64,000 bases of DNA from Fictibacillus halophilus (lineage in GTDB: Bacteria; Bacillota; Bacilli; Bacillales; Fictibacillaceae). Below, piece after piece: positions 8,672 through 16,698 of this stretch. The notes beneath the pieces are model-generated. The model was not told the origin of the DNA. It was given only the letters and a program-made list of their open reading frames with translations, and did no database searches. The stretch is taken from positions 1,860,001-1,924,000 of the forward strand of contig NZ_JAEACF010000001.1 of assembly GCF_016401385.1 (NCBI RefSeq), given 5' to 3'. The position numbers were made by a program, and so were the translations under genes. The stretch's first letter is position 1. Each line of letters starts with the position of its first letter.

Positions 8672-8920
8672 ATGATTGTAAAAGCTACTCGACCTATTTA
8701 TGCAGAGCGCGCTGCTAAACTTGTTGAACTAACAGGCAGTTTTAAAGAATCCATCTATTTGCAAAAAGGGGATCGGACAGCTGACGGAAAAAGCTTTCTC
8801 GGTATCATCGCATTGTCTATCTATCCAGATGACTACATCGAAATTATCTGCGATCCGCCTAATACGGAATTAAAAGAAAAAATACTCTCGTCTGGACTTT
8901 TCGCAAGCTGTAAATCTTAA
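8672..8920 (+). CDS. Crh/HPr-like protein with Tyr at the His15 position and conserved Ser46
   Basis: 82-aa protein; ATG 8672 is preferred to an upstream TTG because AAAGGAGG sits nine bases before it. Residues from YAERAAKLVE to KSFLGIIALSI align without gaps over 41 positions with HPr from His15 onward. The phosphorylated histidine is replaced by Tyr, Arg17 by Glu and Pro18 by Arg, while the Lys45-Ser46 pair phosphorylated by HPr kinase is kept. This is the pattern expected of a Crh-type regulator (Crh has Gln15) rather than a PTS carrier. The first beta-strand is shortened. No PTS gene is nearby, and the role is inferred only from the residues. Confidence 0.65.
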   Translation: MIVKATRPIYAERAAKLVELTGSFKESIYLQKGDRTADGKSFLGIIALSIYPDDYIEIICDPPNTELKEKILSSGLFASCKS

Positions 8921-9105
8921 TCTTATTGCTCTTATTATTATCTTATTACACCGAACTCCTATTTGGCTAATTCTTCCTGACTTATAACTTGTAAAATGCC
9001 AACTGAGTTAGGCTACTAATATCAACTATAGTGGGGTGACGTGATCTTTGCACTGCGCCTGGATGCATTCTTTTTCGCGGCCACACGAGTATGATGAATA
9101 TGTAA

Positions 9106-9157
9106 TAAAAATAAGGGCTTCGCATGAAAATCAATCCCATGCGAAGCCTTATTTTTC
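9106..9157 (-). terminator. terminator downstream of the amidase gene
   Basis: AAAATAAGG-CTTCGCATG pairs with CATGCGAAG-CCTTATTTT with a single bulged G. On the minus strand it ends in a T-rich run, 37 bp after the amidase stop codon. The 270 bp between the second HPr-like gene and the amidase holds nothing else I can support. Confidence 0.8.
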
Positions 9158-9193
9158 CTGTTTAAGAAGAAACACTCTGAATCTCACGGTTTA

Positions 9194-10618
9194 TTATAAT
9201 TCGTTCAGCGCTGCATTAAGAGAGTTAATTCTTGTTTGAAGCGGTATTTTTGCTTCATTTAGCATTTTTTTGTAAATATCCAATATCATAGTACTGTACG
9301 TTGTGCCTGGAATGGCCCATTTGCCGTTCAGCTGTGCCCATGTCACGGCACTGCCTCTCTGAACATATTGAAACCTCGGATCAACCATAGGATATTGTGA
9401 AGGCAGAGGCTGTGTAGAGCTATATGCAAACAAGTGCTGAATGTGAGCTAAAACGCCTTCTTGAGGAGTCTTAAACACGGCTGATTCGTTCTTACCTGTC
9501 GCACCGATTCCTGCATAATTATTCTGTGAAGCTTTAACGTTTCCTTCAAAGCGGAAGTACCCTGTTTCTTGAATGGCCTGAGCGAATGCTACATCTCCTC
9601 TGACCCCGTATACTTGTCCGATCTGAACGTAAAGAGCAGCAACAGATGGCGCATTCGGATTGACCTTCTTAACAAATCGATCCATCTCTTCTGCAGATAG
9701 CAACGATGAGCCTTGTATCGTTAGTCCCTTTGGAGGCGCTGGTTTTGGCGGTTCTGGATTTGGCTTTGGTGTTTCTGGACTTGGCTTTGGCGGTTCTTGG
9801 ACTGGAGGCGGCTGATTTGTATTCTTCTCTACTACATAAGCATCCCCGACACCTGCTGAACGTATCTTTTTAGCAAAATTCTCTGCGTATTCTCTATTCT
9901 GAAAAGCTCCGGCTTGAACTCTGTAATAGGTTTTGTTTCCGCTAGTTATTTCGTCAATAAAAGCTGTAACATTTTGTTTAGCTAAAAGTGAAACACGAGC
10001 AACCGCATTCTCTTTTTGTTCAAACGCACCTGCGATCACATTGAAGATTTGTGTCTGTGTAATCTTTGCCTGTTTTTTTGGAAGAGAAAGACTTTGTGCG
10101 ATTCCTTGTGCAATGGCTATAGACAATTCGTTTTGAAAATCTTCTCTTTTTAAAAGTGCCACGTTTTTCTCATTATCCATGAAAAGTACTTCTAGTAAGA
10201 CAGCAGACTTTTTCGTTTCACGAAGCACGTGAAAGTCAGCCTGTTTTTGTCCTCTGTCTCGCACACCGTACTTACTCATAACAGCGGTGACTGATGCATG
10301 TAAAATATTTTGTATTCTTTTCGTTTCGGCGTCTGCACGCTGGTGCACATAGCTTTCAAAGCCTTCTCCTCCACCGGTGTTCTGGTGGATGGACACAAAC
10401 AGCTCTGCATTCTTGCTGTTTGCTAAATTCGTTCTTTCCTCTAATGATACAGTTGTATCAACTGTTCGAGTCATGATGACCGTCACTTCATAGTTGTTTT
10501 GAAGATTCGTTTGTATCTTTTTGGCGATTGCCAGATTATATATTTTTTCAAAATACTCTTTGTTTACCGCTCCTGGATCATTACCTCCATGGCCCGGGTC
10601 AATAATTATGACTTTCAA
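9194..10618 (-). CDS. N-acetylmuramoyl-L-alanine amidase with SPOR and glucosaminidase domains
   Basis: Peptidoglycan hydrolase of 474 aa with three parts. An Amidase_3 zinc domain (residues 1-175) has the metal ligands in DPGHGGNDPGA, SIHQNTGG and the glutamate of LLEVLFMDNE. A SPOR domain (about 185-265) should bind denuded glycan. After a proline-rich linker (about 268-292) comes a glucosaminidase domain (300-450) with the catalytic glutamate in AQAIQETGYF. There is no signal peptide: the protein begins directly with MKVIIIDPGHGG. That is the pattern of CwlC-type enzymes of the mother cell, which act on the wall at lysis. The start is a TTG at 10618 behind AAGAAGGTGA. The bifunctional cutting is inferred from domains. 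Confidence 0.9.
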   Translation of the reverse strand: MKVIIIDPGHGGNDPGAVNKEYFEKIYNLAIAKKIQTNLQNNYEVTVIMTRTVDTTVSLEERTNLANSKNAELFVSIHQNTGGGEGFESYVHQRADAETKRIQNILHASVTAVMSKYGVRDRGQKQADFHVLRETKKSAVLLEVLFMDNEKNVALLKREDFQNELSIAIAQGIAQSLSLPKKQAKITQTQIFNVIAGAFEQKENAVARVSLLAKQNVTAFIDEITSGNKTYYRVQAGAFQNREYAENFAKKIRSAGVGDAYVVEKNTNQPPPVQEPPKPSPETPKPNPEPPKPAPPKGLTIQGSSLLSAEEMDRFVKKVNPNAPSVAALYVQIGQVYGVRGDVAFAQAIQETGYFRFEGNVKASQNNYAGIGATGKNESAVFKTPQEGVLAHIQHLFAYSSTQPLPSQYPMVDPRFQYVQRGSAVTWAQLNGKWAIPGTTYSTMILDIYKKMLNEAKIPLQTRINSLNAALNEL

Positions 10619-10763
10619 ATTGTCACCTTCTTTTTTTTCCGATAGAAGCGCTTTTTGAAATGAAAATGGCGCTTACTTCTATTAAAAAGGATTTGGCGGT
10701 ATACTAAAAGAGCCATATGACTATTTTTATAAAATTGGATATTTGACTAAGGTGGGTAACAGA

Positions 10764-11495
10764 ATGGAAGCTGCTTTATTTGGAAGTGTTTTATCTGCAT
10801 TAGCAACCGGTTTTGGTGCACTGCCTGTTCTCTTCTGGTCTCAGGTAACACACCGGTTCCGCGACATATTGCTTGCTCTTACCGCAGGTATCATGGTCGC
10901 TGCTTCAACGTTCAGCTTGATTCCTCAAGCTCTTGAACTATCAAACTTAACTGTACTTACAATCGGTATCACACTTGGTACCCTAACTCTCTTACTTTTA
11001 GAAAGGTTCGTTCCGCACGTTGATCTTGATCATTCTAAGATTTTTAAGGGCATCGATGCTAAAGCGTTCCTTGTCATTGCTGCGATCACCTTGCACAATT
11101 TGCCTGAAGGTCTTTCTGTTGGGGTCAGTTATGCTAGTGAAAATACCGGGCTCGGCGGTTTGATCGCATTTGCGATCGGACTTCAAAACGCACCAGAAGG
11201 TCTGTTAGTAGCCCTTTTTCTCATTCATCAAAATATGAACCGATTTAAGGCTTTCCTTATCGCAACATTAACAGGTGCTGTTGAAATCGTTACGGCTTTG
11301 CTTGGGTATGTGCTCACCTCTTATGTAGAGAATCTTGTCCCTTACGGCCTTTCCTTTGCAGCTGGTGCCATGCTCTTTATCGTCTATAAAGAACTCATTC
11401 CTGAAAGCCATGGTGATGGTCACGCTCGATCTGCTACATTATCATTTATTGCTGGTCTCTTAATCATGATTTACTTAACTCAAATCTTTGGATAA
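10764..11495 (+). CDS. ZIP family metal transporter
   Basis: Membrane protein of 243 aa with about eight TMs. The metal-binding helices carry HNLPEGLSVGVSY (TM4) and QNAPEGLLVALFL (TM5), the signatures of the GufA/ZupT branch that imports zinc and other divalent cations. The histidine-rich loop of some ZIPs is reduced to DHSK between TM3 and TM4. ATG 10764 follows AAGGTGGG; the TTG further upstream overlaps that site and is less likely. Monocistronic, ending in a strong terminator. Metal preference cannot be told from sequence. Confidence 0.9.
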   Translation: MEAALFGSVLSALATGFGALPVLFWSQVTHRFRDILLALTAGIMVAASTFSLIPQALELSNLTVLTIGITLGTLTLLLLERFVPHVDLDHSKIFKGIDAKAFLVIAAITLHNLPEGLSVGVSYASENTGLGGLIAFAIGLQNAPEGLLVALFLIHQNMNRFKAFLIATLTGAVEIVTALLGYVLTSYVENLVPYGLSFAAGAMLFIVYKELIPESHGDGHARSATLSFIAGLLIMIYLTQIFG

Positions 11496-11500
11496 TAATA

Positions 11501-11546
11501 AACAGCAAAAACTATCTTTAGCGTTAGTTTTTGCTGTTTTTTTTAC
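11501..11546. terminator. bidirectional terminator between the ZIP and yolD-like genes
   Basis: AACAGCAAAAACTA pairs with TTAGTTTTTGCTGTT, followed by T8 on the plus strand and a T-rich run on the minus strand. It serves two convergent units. Confidence 0.85.
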
Positions 11547-11565
11547 GCCTATATTTTTTATGTGT

Positions 11566-11895
11566 CTATGCGTATTCAACATCCATAATGTCAGTCACTT
11601 TTAAGATATGCATCCTTTTTTCTTCATTCAGCACCCTTAACTCTTTTTTGTATTCGTCTATATAATGCACATGGCCTATAAGCACGAGCGCCCTGCCTTT
11701 TTCAAAATACGTAAACTTCAGCGCTTGGTTCTCTTCCATCGCAACACAGATTGTCTCATTGAATTCTTCGTACTTTTGTTCATCTAATTCTGGCTTTCTT
11801 CCATAGTCCAGACCGTCTTGATGCTCTCTTAACATTTTTACATGCTCCGGCAGCATCATTGCCGTCCACTTAATCGTTCCTCTGTCACGAATCAC
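11566..11895 (-). CDS. YolD-like family protein (polymerase partner)
   Basis: YolD-like protein of 109 aa: the N-terminal RDRGTIKWTAMMLPEHVK is the family signature. It starts with GTG at 11895 and lies 15 bp after the Y-family polymerase gene on the same strand, as yqjX follows yqjW in B. subtilis. YolD proteins are known to be encoded next to UvrX/PolY2-type polymerases and are thought to assist them, loosely like UmuD with UmuC. Expression should follow the LexA-controlled promoter upstream of the polymerase. Confidence 0.88.
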   Translation of the reverse strand: MIRDRGTIKWTAMMLPEHVKMLREHQDGLDYGRKPELDEQKYEEFNETICVAMEENQALKFTYFEKGRALVLIGHVHYIDEYKKELRVLNEEKRMHILKVTDIMDVEYA

Positions 11896-11910
11896 CGTTC
11901 TTCCGCCCCC

Positions 11911-13167
11911 TTATGCCTTATGTCCGCCTAAAAGTCGGCTTCTGTATAATGCTGTTCCTCCTTTTGTATAAGAAACAGCCCGCAGAAGAGAGTTGGAGCC
12001 GTATTTTTGCCGAATATCATCCATAACATAGCCGATCTTTCTTTTCTTTGGATGATCTAAAGAAAACAAAGTAAGCTGTGTTTCTGTATCTTCACAGACA
12101 TTAGAAAGGGCGATTGAAATCTTACGCACCGTCTCTCCCCGATAAAAGGTTTGAAGAAGCTCTAGACACACTTCATACAGCTCCATCGTGATATTAGATG
12201 GCTGATCGATTGATTTAGAACGATGAAAGCCGCCACCACCTTCATCTTTGCTGTACCCTAGCCCAAAACTGATCGTCCTTCCTGCTTTTCTTGCCCTTCT
12301 CGCACGCCTTGCCACCTCTTCACACATCTCCAAAATGACATGTTTGATCTCCGTTATATCCGTATAGTCACGAAGTAAAATCTGGCTTTTTCCGTAGCTG
12401 ACCTGACCTTGCATGATGGGCGCACCAATTTCAGACAGATCGATGCCCCATGCATGGTGATACAGCTGATTTCCCATGATCCCGAATTTTTTCTCTAAAA
12501 GTTCAAGAGGATAATGCGCGAGGTCACCGACTGTTACAATACCCATCCTGTTTAAAGTCCGCTCTACTCTTGATCCGATTCCCCACATCTGGCTTAGTGG
12601 AGATAGATGCCATAATTTCTTCTCTACATCTTCATACCCCCACTGCGCCACTCCTTTTTTCTTCGCTTCAAGATCGAGACAAAGCTTTGACATGAGCATG
12701 TTCGGGCCGATTCCGATCGCACACGGCAATCCAAACTCTCGCCAGATGTCACGGCGGATCCTCTCAGCAAGTTCTTGTGCACTTCCCCATAACCTTTCTG
12801 TTCCATCAGCTTGAAGAAAACTTTCATCCACGCTATATGTGTGGATCGACTCTGGCGGAACATAGCGGTGCAGCATCTTCGTAATCTCCATCGATCTTTC
12901 TAGGAAATAAGCCATCTGCGCGTTTACAACGATAATGTTTTTATTCTTTGGAATCTCAAACAGCCGGTTGCCTGTGCGAATACCAAAATCAGCCTTCAGT
13001 CTCGGTGATGCTGCAAGCACCACGCTTCCCTGTCTCTCCGTATCCCCTACTACTGCCAAATGACATGTCAGCGGATTTAACCCTAAGCGAACAGCAGCAC
13101 AGCTTGCATAAAAACTTTTCATATCCATACATAAGATCGTGCGCTTAGGCATTTCATCATAGTTCAT
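11911..13167 (-). CDS. Y-family DNA polymerase, UvrX/YqjW (PolY2) type
   Basis: Translesion polymerase of 418 aa. The N-terminal motif CMDMKSFYASC holds the first catalytic aspartate, YSVDESFL supplies the second acidic pair, and a helix-hairpin-helix region (WGIGSRVERTLNRMGI) precedes the little-finger domain. It differs from the Pol IV gene at 20.5 kb and belongs to the UvrX branch. ATG 13167 is chosen because AAAGGGGTG sits 7-8 bases before it. Two LexA boxes stand upstream, so SOS induction is expected; yolD follows in the operon and yqzH is divergent. Confidence 0.9.
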   Translation of the reverse strand: MNYDEMPKRTILCMDMKSFYASCAAVRLGLNPLTCHLAVVGDTERQGSVVLAASPRLKADFGIRTGNRLFEIPKNKNIIVVNAQMAYFLERSMEITKMLHRYVPPESIHTYSVDESFLQADGTERLWGSAQELAERIRRDIWREFGLPCAIGIGPNMLMSKLCLDLEAKKKGVAQWGYEDVEKKLWHLSPLSQMWGIGSRVERTLNRMGIVTVGDLAHYPLELLEKKFGIMGNQLYHHAWGIDLSEIGAPIMQGQVSYGKSQILLRDYTDITEIKHVILEMCEEVARRARRARKAGRTISFGLGYSKDEGGGGFHRSKSIDQPSNITMELYEVCLELLQTFYRGETVRKISIALSNVCEDTETQLTLFSLDHPKKRKIGYVMDDIRQKYGSNSLLRAVSYTKGGTALYRSRLLGGHKA

Positions 13168-13192
13168 TCGACACACCCCTTTCATCACTATA

Positions 13193-13206
13193 CGAACATC
13201 TGTTCT
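13193..13206. promoter_or_regulatory. LexA (DinR) box 1
   Basis: CGAACATCTGTTCT contains the perfect GAAC-N4-GTTC core of the Bacillus SOS box. It lies about 26 bp upstream of the start codon of the Y-family polymerase gene. Confidence 0.8.
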
Positions 13207-13228
13207 TTATATGTATACCCATTTTAAC

Positions 13229-13242
13229 CGAATATATGTTCT
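13229..13242. promoter_or_regulatory. LexA (DinR) box 2
   Basis: CGAATATATGTTCT has one mismatch in the GAAC-N4-GTTC core and starts 36 bp from box 1. It lies between the divergent polymerase and yqzH-like genes, so it could affect either. Confidence 0.65.
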
Positions 13243-13331
13243 TATAACAATGGTAATTTTTTCAGCAAATTTTGCAGATTGACGTTTTTGAGCCAAAAGT
13301 CTAGGATTTATAAGGAAAGATAGGTGAAGAA

Positions 13332-13532
13332 ATGAACCGTTTATTGATAAGAAAAATGATCCAACAATCGCTGAAGGATTATTTATGGGAAGAAGAAAAT
13401 TGTATATTGTCGGAGAAAGAATGGAGAAATCTCGAAGAAGAAGTCTTGCGTCAGATGCATGAGGAAGATCAAAATGAGGCTGTTTACAGCATCATTCAGG
13501 ACGTTGTGTATGCTTATTTTACAAATAAATAA
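13332..13532 (+). CDS. yqzH: YqzH-like small protein
   Basis: 66-aa acidic, helical protein (MNRLLIRKMIQQSLKDYL at the start). Length, composition and position beside a yqjW-type polymerase gene match the YqzH family of Bacillus, whose function is unknown. AGGTGA precedes the ATG. It is divergent from the polymerase and shares the region with two LexA boxes, so it may also be SOS-controlled. A strong hairpin terminator follows directly. Confidence 0.65.
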   Translation: MNRLLIRKMIQQSLKDYLWEEENCILSEKEWRNLEEEVLRQMHEEDQNEAVYSIIQDVVYAYFTNK

Positions 13533-13571
13533 GCAGGTTCCGCCTTTTGAAAAGGAAACCTGCTTATTTTT
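13526..13571 (+). terminator. terminator of the yqzH-like gene
   Basis: AAATAAGCAGGTT pairs with AACCTGCTTATTT, followed by T residues. The left arm overlaps the last codons of the gene. Confidence 0.85.
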
Positions 13572-13620
13572 GATGTTGGTGTGAGAGGTTTAGACTGTGA
13601 TCGATGAGATTTTAAGCGGC

Positions 13621-13704
13621 AATCCATAAGTTTCGGGCTGTAATCCACGAGTTTCGGACTTTAATCCACGAGTTTCGAGCTCCAATCCACGAGTTTCATC
13701 ATCA
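13621..13704. repeat. four tandem copies of a 21-bp intergenic repeat
   Basis: Units begin at 13621, 13642, 13663 and 13684 and share AATCCAYRAGTTTCG followed by six variable bases. A weaker copy may precede them. No coding frame of useful length crosses them. Related units of 20-21 bp occur at about 32643-32702 and 56990-57062. Confidence 0.85.
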
Positions 13705-13754
13705 GCTCTAAAAGTCTTCCAAAACTTTAGTTTACATAATAAAATTATTGTAAC

Positions 13755-14546
13755 TTACTTTTGTCTAAACGATTTTCCACCTAGTGTTTCAATCAATTTT
13801 GGCATGACTTGATACATAGTACTTCCTACGTTCATCCACCATGGAAGATTGATCTCACGAACGGGACGCTCCATCGCTTTAACGATTTTTTCGGAAACAT
13901 GCGAAGGCTGAAGCATCAGTTTTTGAACGTTTTTAACGTAATTGCCAGACTGATCAGCAAGTGTAAAGAAGTTTGTAGCGATCGGTCCAGGGTTGATGGT
14001 TGTCACGTCTACCCCTTTATGTGCGACTTCCAAACGCAGCCCGTTTGAGAATCCTAACACAGCATGTTTCGTTGCTGCGTATACGCTGGATTTTGGTGTT
14101 GAAATCTTACCTGCCTGAGACGCAATATTCACGATATGGCCGCTTCCTCTTTGAAGCATGTGAGGCAGAACAGCTCTCGTACACGCCATAAGCCCAAGAA
14201 CGTTCGTTGAAAACATTCCTTCGATATTTTTCCATGGCGAATCTACAAACTCTTCAAAAATACCATAGCCCGCATTGTTCACTAAAATATGTATGTTTTC
14301 ATGTTCACTAAGGATCGTTGAGAAAACCTCCTCAACGCTTTCTGTGTTTGAAACATCTAAAATATAATAAGGCGCTTTTATATTCGTAGCTTTTAAGATG
14401 GCTTCCTGTACAATTTTTAGCTGATCTTCTCTTCTTGCAGTTAGGATGGGAGTTGCTCCTTTTTTAGCAACATCCATAGCAAGGTGAGCGCCGAGTCCCC
14501 CTGATGCTCCTGTTATCACCACGACTTTATTTCTTAATGTACTCAT
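13755..14546 (-). CDS. yqjQ: SDR family oxidoreductase (YqjQ-like)
   Basis: Short-chain dehydrogenase of 263 aa. It has the Rossmann nucleotide motif TGASGGLGAHL near the N-terminus, NNAGYG in the middle, the catalytic serine in VNIASQAGK and the YAATK tyrosine-lysine pair. The aspartate or arginine that would fix NAD versus NADP preference reads TARRE, which favours NADP(H). Its ATG overlaps the stop of the upstream MBL gene by 4 bp (ATGA), so the two are translationally coupled, as yqjP-yqjQ are in B. subtilis. Substrate unknown. Confidence 0.9.
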   Translation of the reverse strand: MSTLRNKVVVITGASGGLGAHLAMDVAKKGATPILTARREDQLKIVQEAILKATNIKAPYYILDVSNTESVEEVFSTILSEHENIHILVNNAGYGIFEEFVDSPWKNIEGMFSTNVLGLMACTRAVLPHMLQRGSGHIVNIASQAGKISTPKSSVYAATKHAVLGFSNGLRLEVAHKGVDVTTINPGPIATNFFTLADQSGNYVKNVQKLMLQPSHVSEKIVKAMERPVREINLPWWMNVGSTMYQVMPKLIETLGGKSFRQK

Positions 14547-15520
14547 CTTGTAACTCCTGTTCTGAGATAATGTAATATCTTGTTCTCTTCCTCTACTCGT
14601 ACTCTTTCTTCTGCTTGAAGCAGATCAAGATGCCCAACAACTTCGGAAACTACTAAACCGAGCTGCTTTTCATATAGTTTTGGAAACAGACGTCGACACA
14701 GTTCAAAAACGGTTAACGGCTCATCACTCAACAGATGTTCAAGCGCTCTTGCACGCTCGGTATGATCGTGAAGGCGTTTTGTGATCAACTGTGTTGCATT
14801 CTTAAAAGGTTCCCCGTGTCCAGGGTATACCGTTTTTAAGTTCAGCGTCATTAAGTATTGCAACGTCTCTCGGTATTGGAGCAATGTTCTTGGCCGTTCA
14901 GTTTCGTTCAAAGCAGGCGGTTCTAATAGGGCATTGGACGAAATATGAGGCAGAAGCACATCCCCGCCAATTAAGATACCTTCTTCTTCATGATAGAGAG
15001 AAAGATGATCTGGGGCATGGCCAGGCGTCTTAAGAAAGATAAACCCATCGTGACCAGGCACTTCATCACCAGGTAAAGGCAATTTGTCTGGAACAAACGT
15101 GCTTGAAAACGTACGATATTTCCGCAGCTTTAACAGTTCTAACCTTCCAAGAGCATCTGGCACTCCGAAAGAATGGTAGAGATTAGTATAAAACGTTTCT
15201 CCCTGTTCAATAAAATGGCGGTCGCCACTAACATAAGGAACAGCTTCTTTAAGCATGAGGGTAGGAACACCATTGTCTTGTATCTCTTTTGACAGACCCG
15301 CATGATCAGGGTGGTAGTGTGTGCAGATATAATGATCTAGATCTTTAAAAGTGAGCCCGTGATCCTTTAGGGTAGCGATGAGCTGTTGTCTGCTTTCTTC
15401 GGTTTTTGCTCCAGAATCAACAAGCGTAACCGCATCACTTTTTAGGAGGACACAGTTTACAGGACCTACATCAAACGGTGTAGGAAGCGTAATCGGGATA
15501 ATTGCTGTTTTTTGAGTCAT
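14543..15520 (-). CDS. yqjP: MBL-fold metallo-hydrolase (YqjP-like)
   Basis: Metallo-beta-lactamase-fold hydrolase of 325 aa. Metal ligands are in THYHPDHAGL (HxHxDH), in TPGHAPDHLSLY and in YPGHGEPF. The C-terminal 60 residues form the helical tail common to this group. ATG 15520 is preferred because GGAGG lies six bases upstream; the TTG extension overlaps that site. It is divergent from proI and coupled to the SDR gene downstream. The reaction is unknown; glyoxalase II-like thioester or lactone hydrolysis is possible. Confidence 0.9.
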   Translation of the reverse strand: MTQKTAIIPITLPTPFDVGPVNCVLLKSDAVTLVDSGAKTEESRQQLIATLKDHGLTFKDLDHYICTHYHPDHAGLSKEIQDNGVPTLMLKEAVPYVSGDRHFIEQGETFYTNLYHSFGVPDALGRLELLKLRKYRTFSSTFVPDKLPLPGDEVPGHDGFIFLKTPGHAPDHLSLYHEEEGILIGGDVLLPHISSNALLEPPALNETERPRTLLQYRETLQYLMTLNLKTVYPGHGEPFKNATQLITKRLHDHTERARALEHLLSDEPLTVFELCRRLFPKLYEKQLGLVVSEVVGHLDLLQAEERVRVEEENKILHYLRTGVTR

Positions 15521-15589
15521 CTTTTCCTCCAAATAAAATAACTAGTTGACATACATATAGAAATCATAGCATAATGTTTTTTAAAATAT

Positions 15590-15850
15590 AAAAGAAATGC
15601 CAATTATGGCCAATAAATAAATGCGTTGAAAGGGATTAGTACGTAATCTCCTCCGTTTAGAGAGTGGAATCCATAGGCTGCAAGATTTCACCGTAAAGGA
15701 ATTACTGAACCTGCCCTGGAGCAGTCTGGAGAAATCCGGCGCAGTTCTGCGATAAAGACATCTTGAGCGGGCAATCAATCATGCCAACAAAGGTGGTACC
15801 ACGGATCACTCCCATCCGTCCTTTATATTAGGACTGGGAGTTTTTTTATA
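15590..15850 (+). promoter_or_regulatory. T-box riboswitch, proline-specific, upstream of proI
   Basis: The leader has a long stem I, the T-box sequence AGGTGGTACC at 15791-15800 whose TGGT can pair with the ACCA end of uncharged tRNA, and a terminator hairpin with T7 at 15807-15848. The specifier is most likely CCT (Pro) at 15710-15712, directly after TGAA as in other T-boxes. Uncharged tRNA-Pro would favour the antiterminator and turn on proI. Specifier choice rests on motif position and on the downstream gene. Confidence 0.9.
15807..15848 (+). terminator. conditional terminator of the proline T-box
   Basis: ACTCCCATCCGTCCT can pair with AGGACTGGGAGT, followed by T7. The left arm is adjacent to the T-box sequence, giving the usual switch between terminator and antiterminator. 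Confidence 0.85.
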
Positions 15851-15876
15851 CTCAAAATTTCTGGGAGGGATTACCC

Positions 15877-16695
15877 GTGGGAACAGAAAAAATAACGTTT
15901 ATTGGTGCCGGATCGATGGCTGAGGCCATTATGGAAGGATTGATCAAAAAAGAAAAATGGCAAGCTGATTTGATTACGATAAAAAATCGAAGTAATACAC
16001 AACGAGTGAATGATCTTCAAGTAAAGTATGGTGTAGTACCGGCTTCAACGATAGAAGAAGCAGTCGTTGGTGCTGACATTATCATTCTTGCCGTGAAGCC
16101 AAAAGATGCGCAAAATGCGGTAAATAACATCAAGCCGTTTGTTAAGAGTCACCAGCTGATCATTTCCGTCATGGCAGGCATATCCACTGAAACACTTACA
16201 AATTGGCTTCATCTTCATAACCCTGTCATGAGAGCGATGCCAAATACATCCGCATCGATCGGACATTCTGCAACTGCACTCTCCTCAGGAATATATGCAG
16301 AGCAATCGCATATTGAGAAATCACTTGAACTGTTTGAGACGATTGGAACGGTTACTCTTGTCCCTGAAGAAAAACTTCATATCGTTACAGGCCTCTCTGG
16401 AAGCGGTCCTGCCTATGTTTACTATATCGCTGAAGCCATGCAAAAAGCGGCTGAAGAATTAAATCTTTCTGAAGAAGAAGCAAAGACTTTAATCTCACAA
16501 ACGCTTTTAGGTGCATCTCTTATGCTTAAACAAACAACAGATTCTCCAATAGAGCTTAGAAGAAAAGTCACCAGTCCTGGCGGCACGACTGAGGCAGGAA
16601 TCGGTAAACTTGAGCAATATGGAGTTCAAGATGCCTTTTTAGCTTGTATCAAAAAAGCGGTGAAACGTTCAGAAGAATTAGGAAGAATGAACTGA
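15877..16695 (+). CDS. proI: pyrroline-5-carboxylate reductase
   Basis: P5C reductase (272 aa) for the last step of proline synthesis. It shows the N-terminal Rossmann motif FIGAGSMAEAIM and the C-terminal signature from SGSGPAYVYYIAEAM to RRKVTSPGGTTEAGI, which forms the decamer active site. It starts with GTG at 15877 behind GGGAGGGA. The proline T-box upstream identifies it as the biosynthetic enzyme. The stop is only 3 bp from that of the convergent DUF3889 gene, with no obvious terminator between. Confidence 0.95.
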   Translation: MGTEKITFIGAGSMAEAIMEGLIKKEKWQADLITIKNRSNTQRVNDLQVKYGVVPASTIEEAVVGADIIILAVKPKDAQNAVNNIKPFVKSHQLIISVMAGISTETLTNWLHLHNPVMRAMPNTSASIGHSATALSSGIYAEQSHIEKSLELFETIGTVTLVPEEKLHIVTGLSGSGPAYVYYIAEAMQKAAEELNLSEEEAKTLISQTLLGASLMLKQTTDSPIELRRKVTSPGGTTEAGIGKLEQYGVQDAFLACIKKAVKRSEELGRMN

Positions 16696-16698
16696 TCG

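Noticed and set aside
9041..9094. GTG-started 17-aa frame before the amidase terminator
   Set aside because: The possible ribosome binding site ends one base before the GTG, and there is no conservation evidence; the 9048-9239 frame in another phase also lacks signals.
13621..13704. Possible CRISPR array
   Set aside because: Units are directly adjacent with no spacers, the unit is too short, and no cas gene is present.
15581..15778. Short minus-strand frame upstream of proI
   Set aside because: Falls inside the T-box leader; RNA features explain the sequence.
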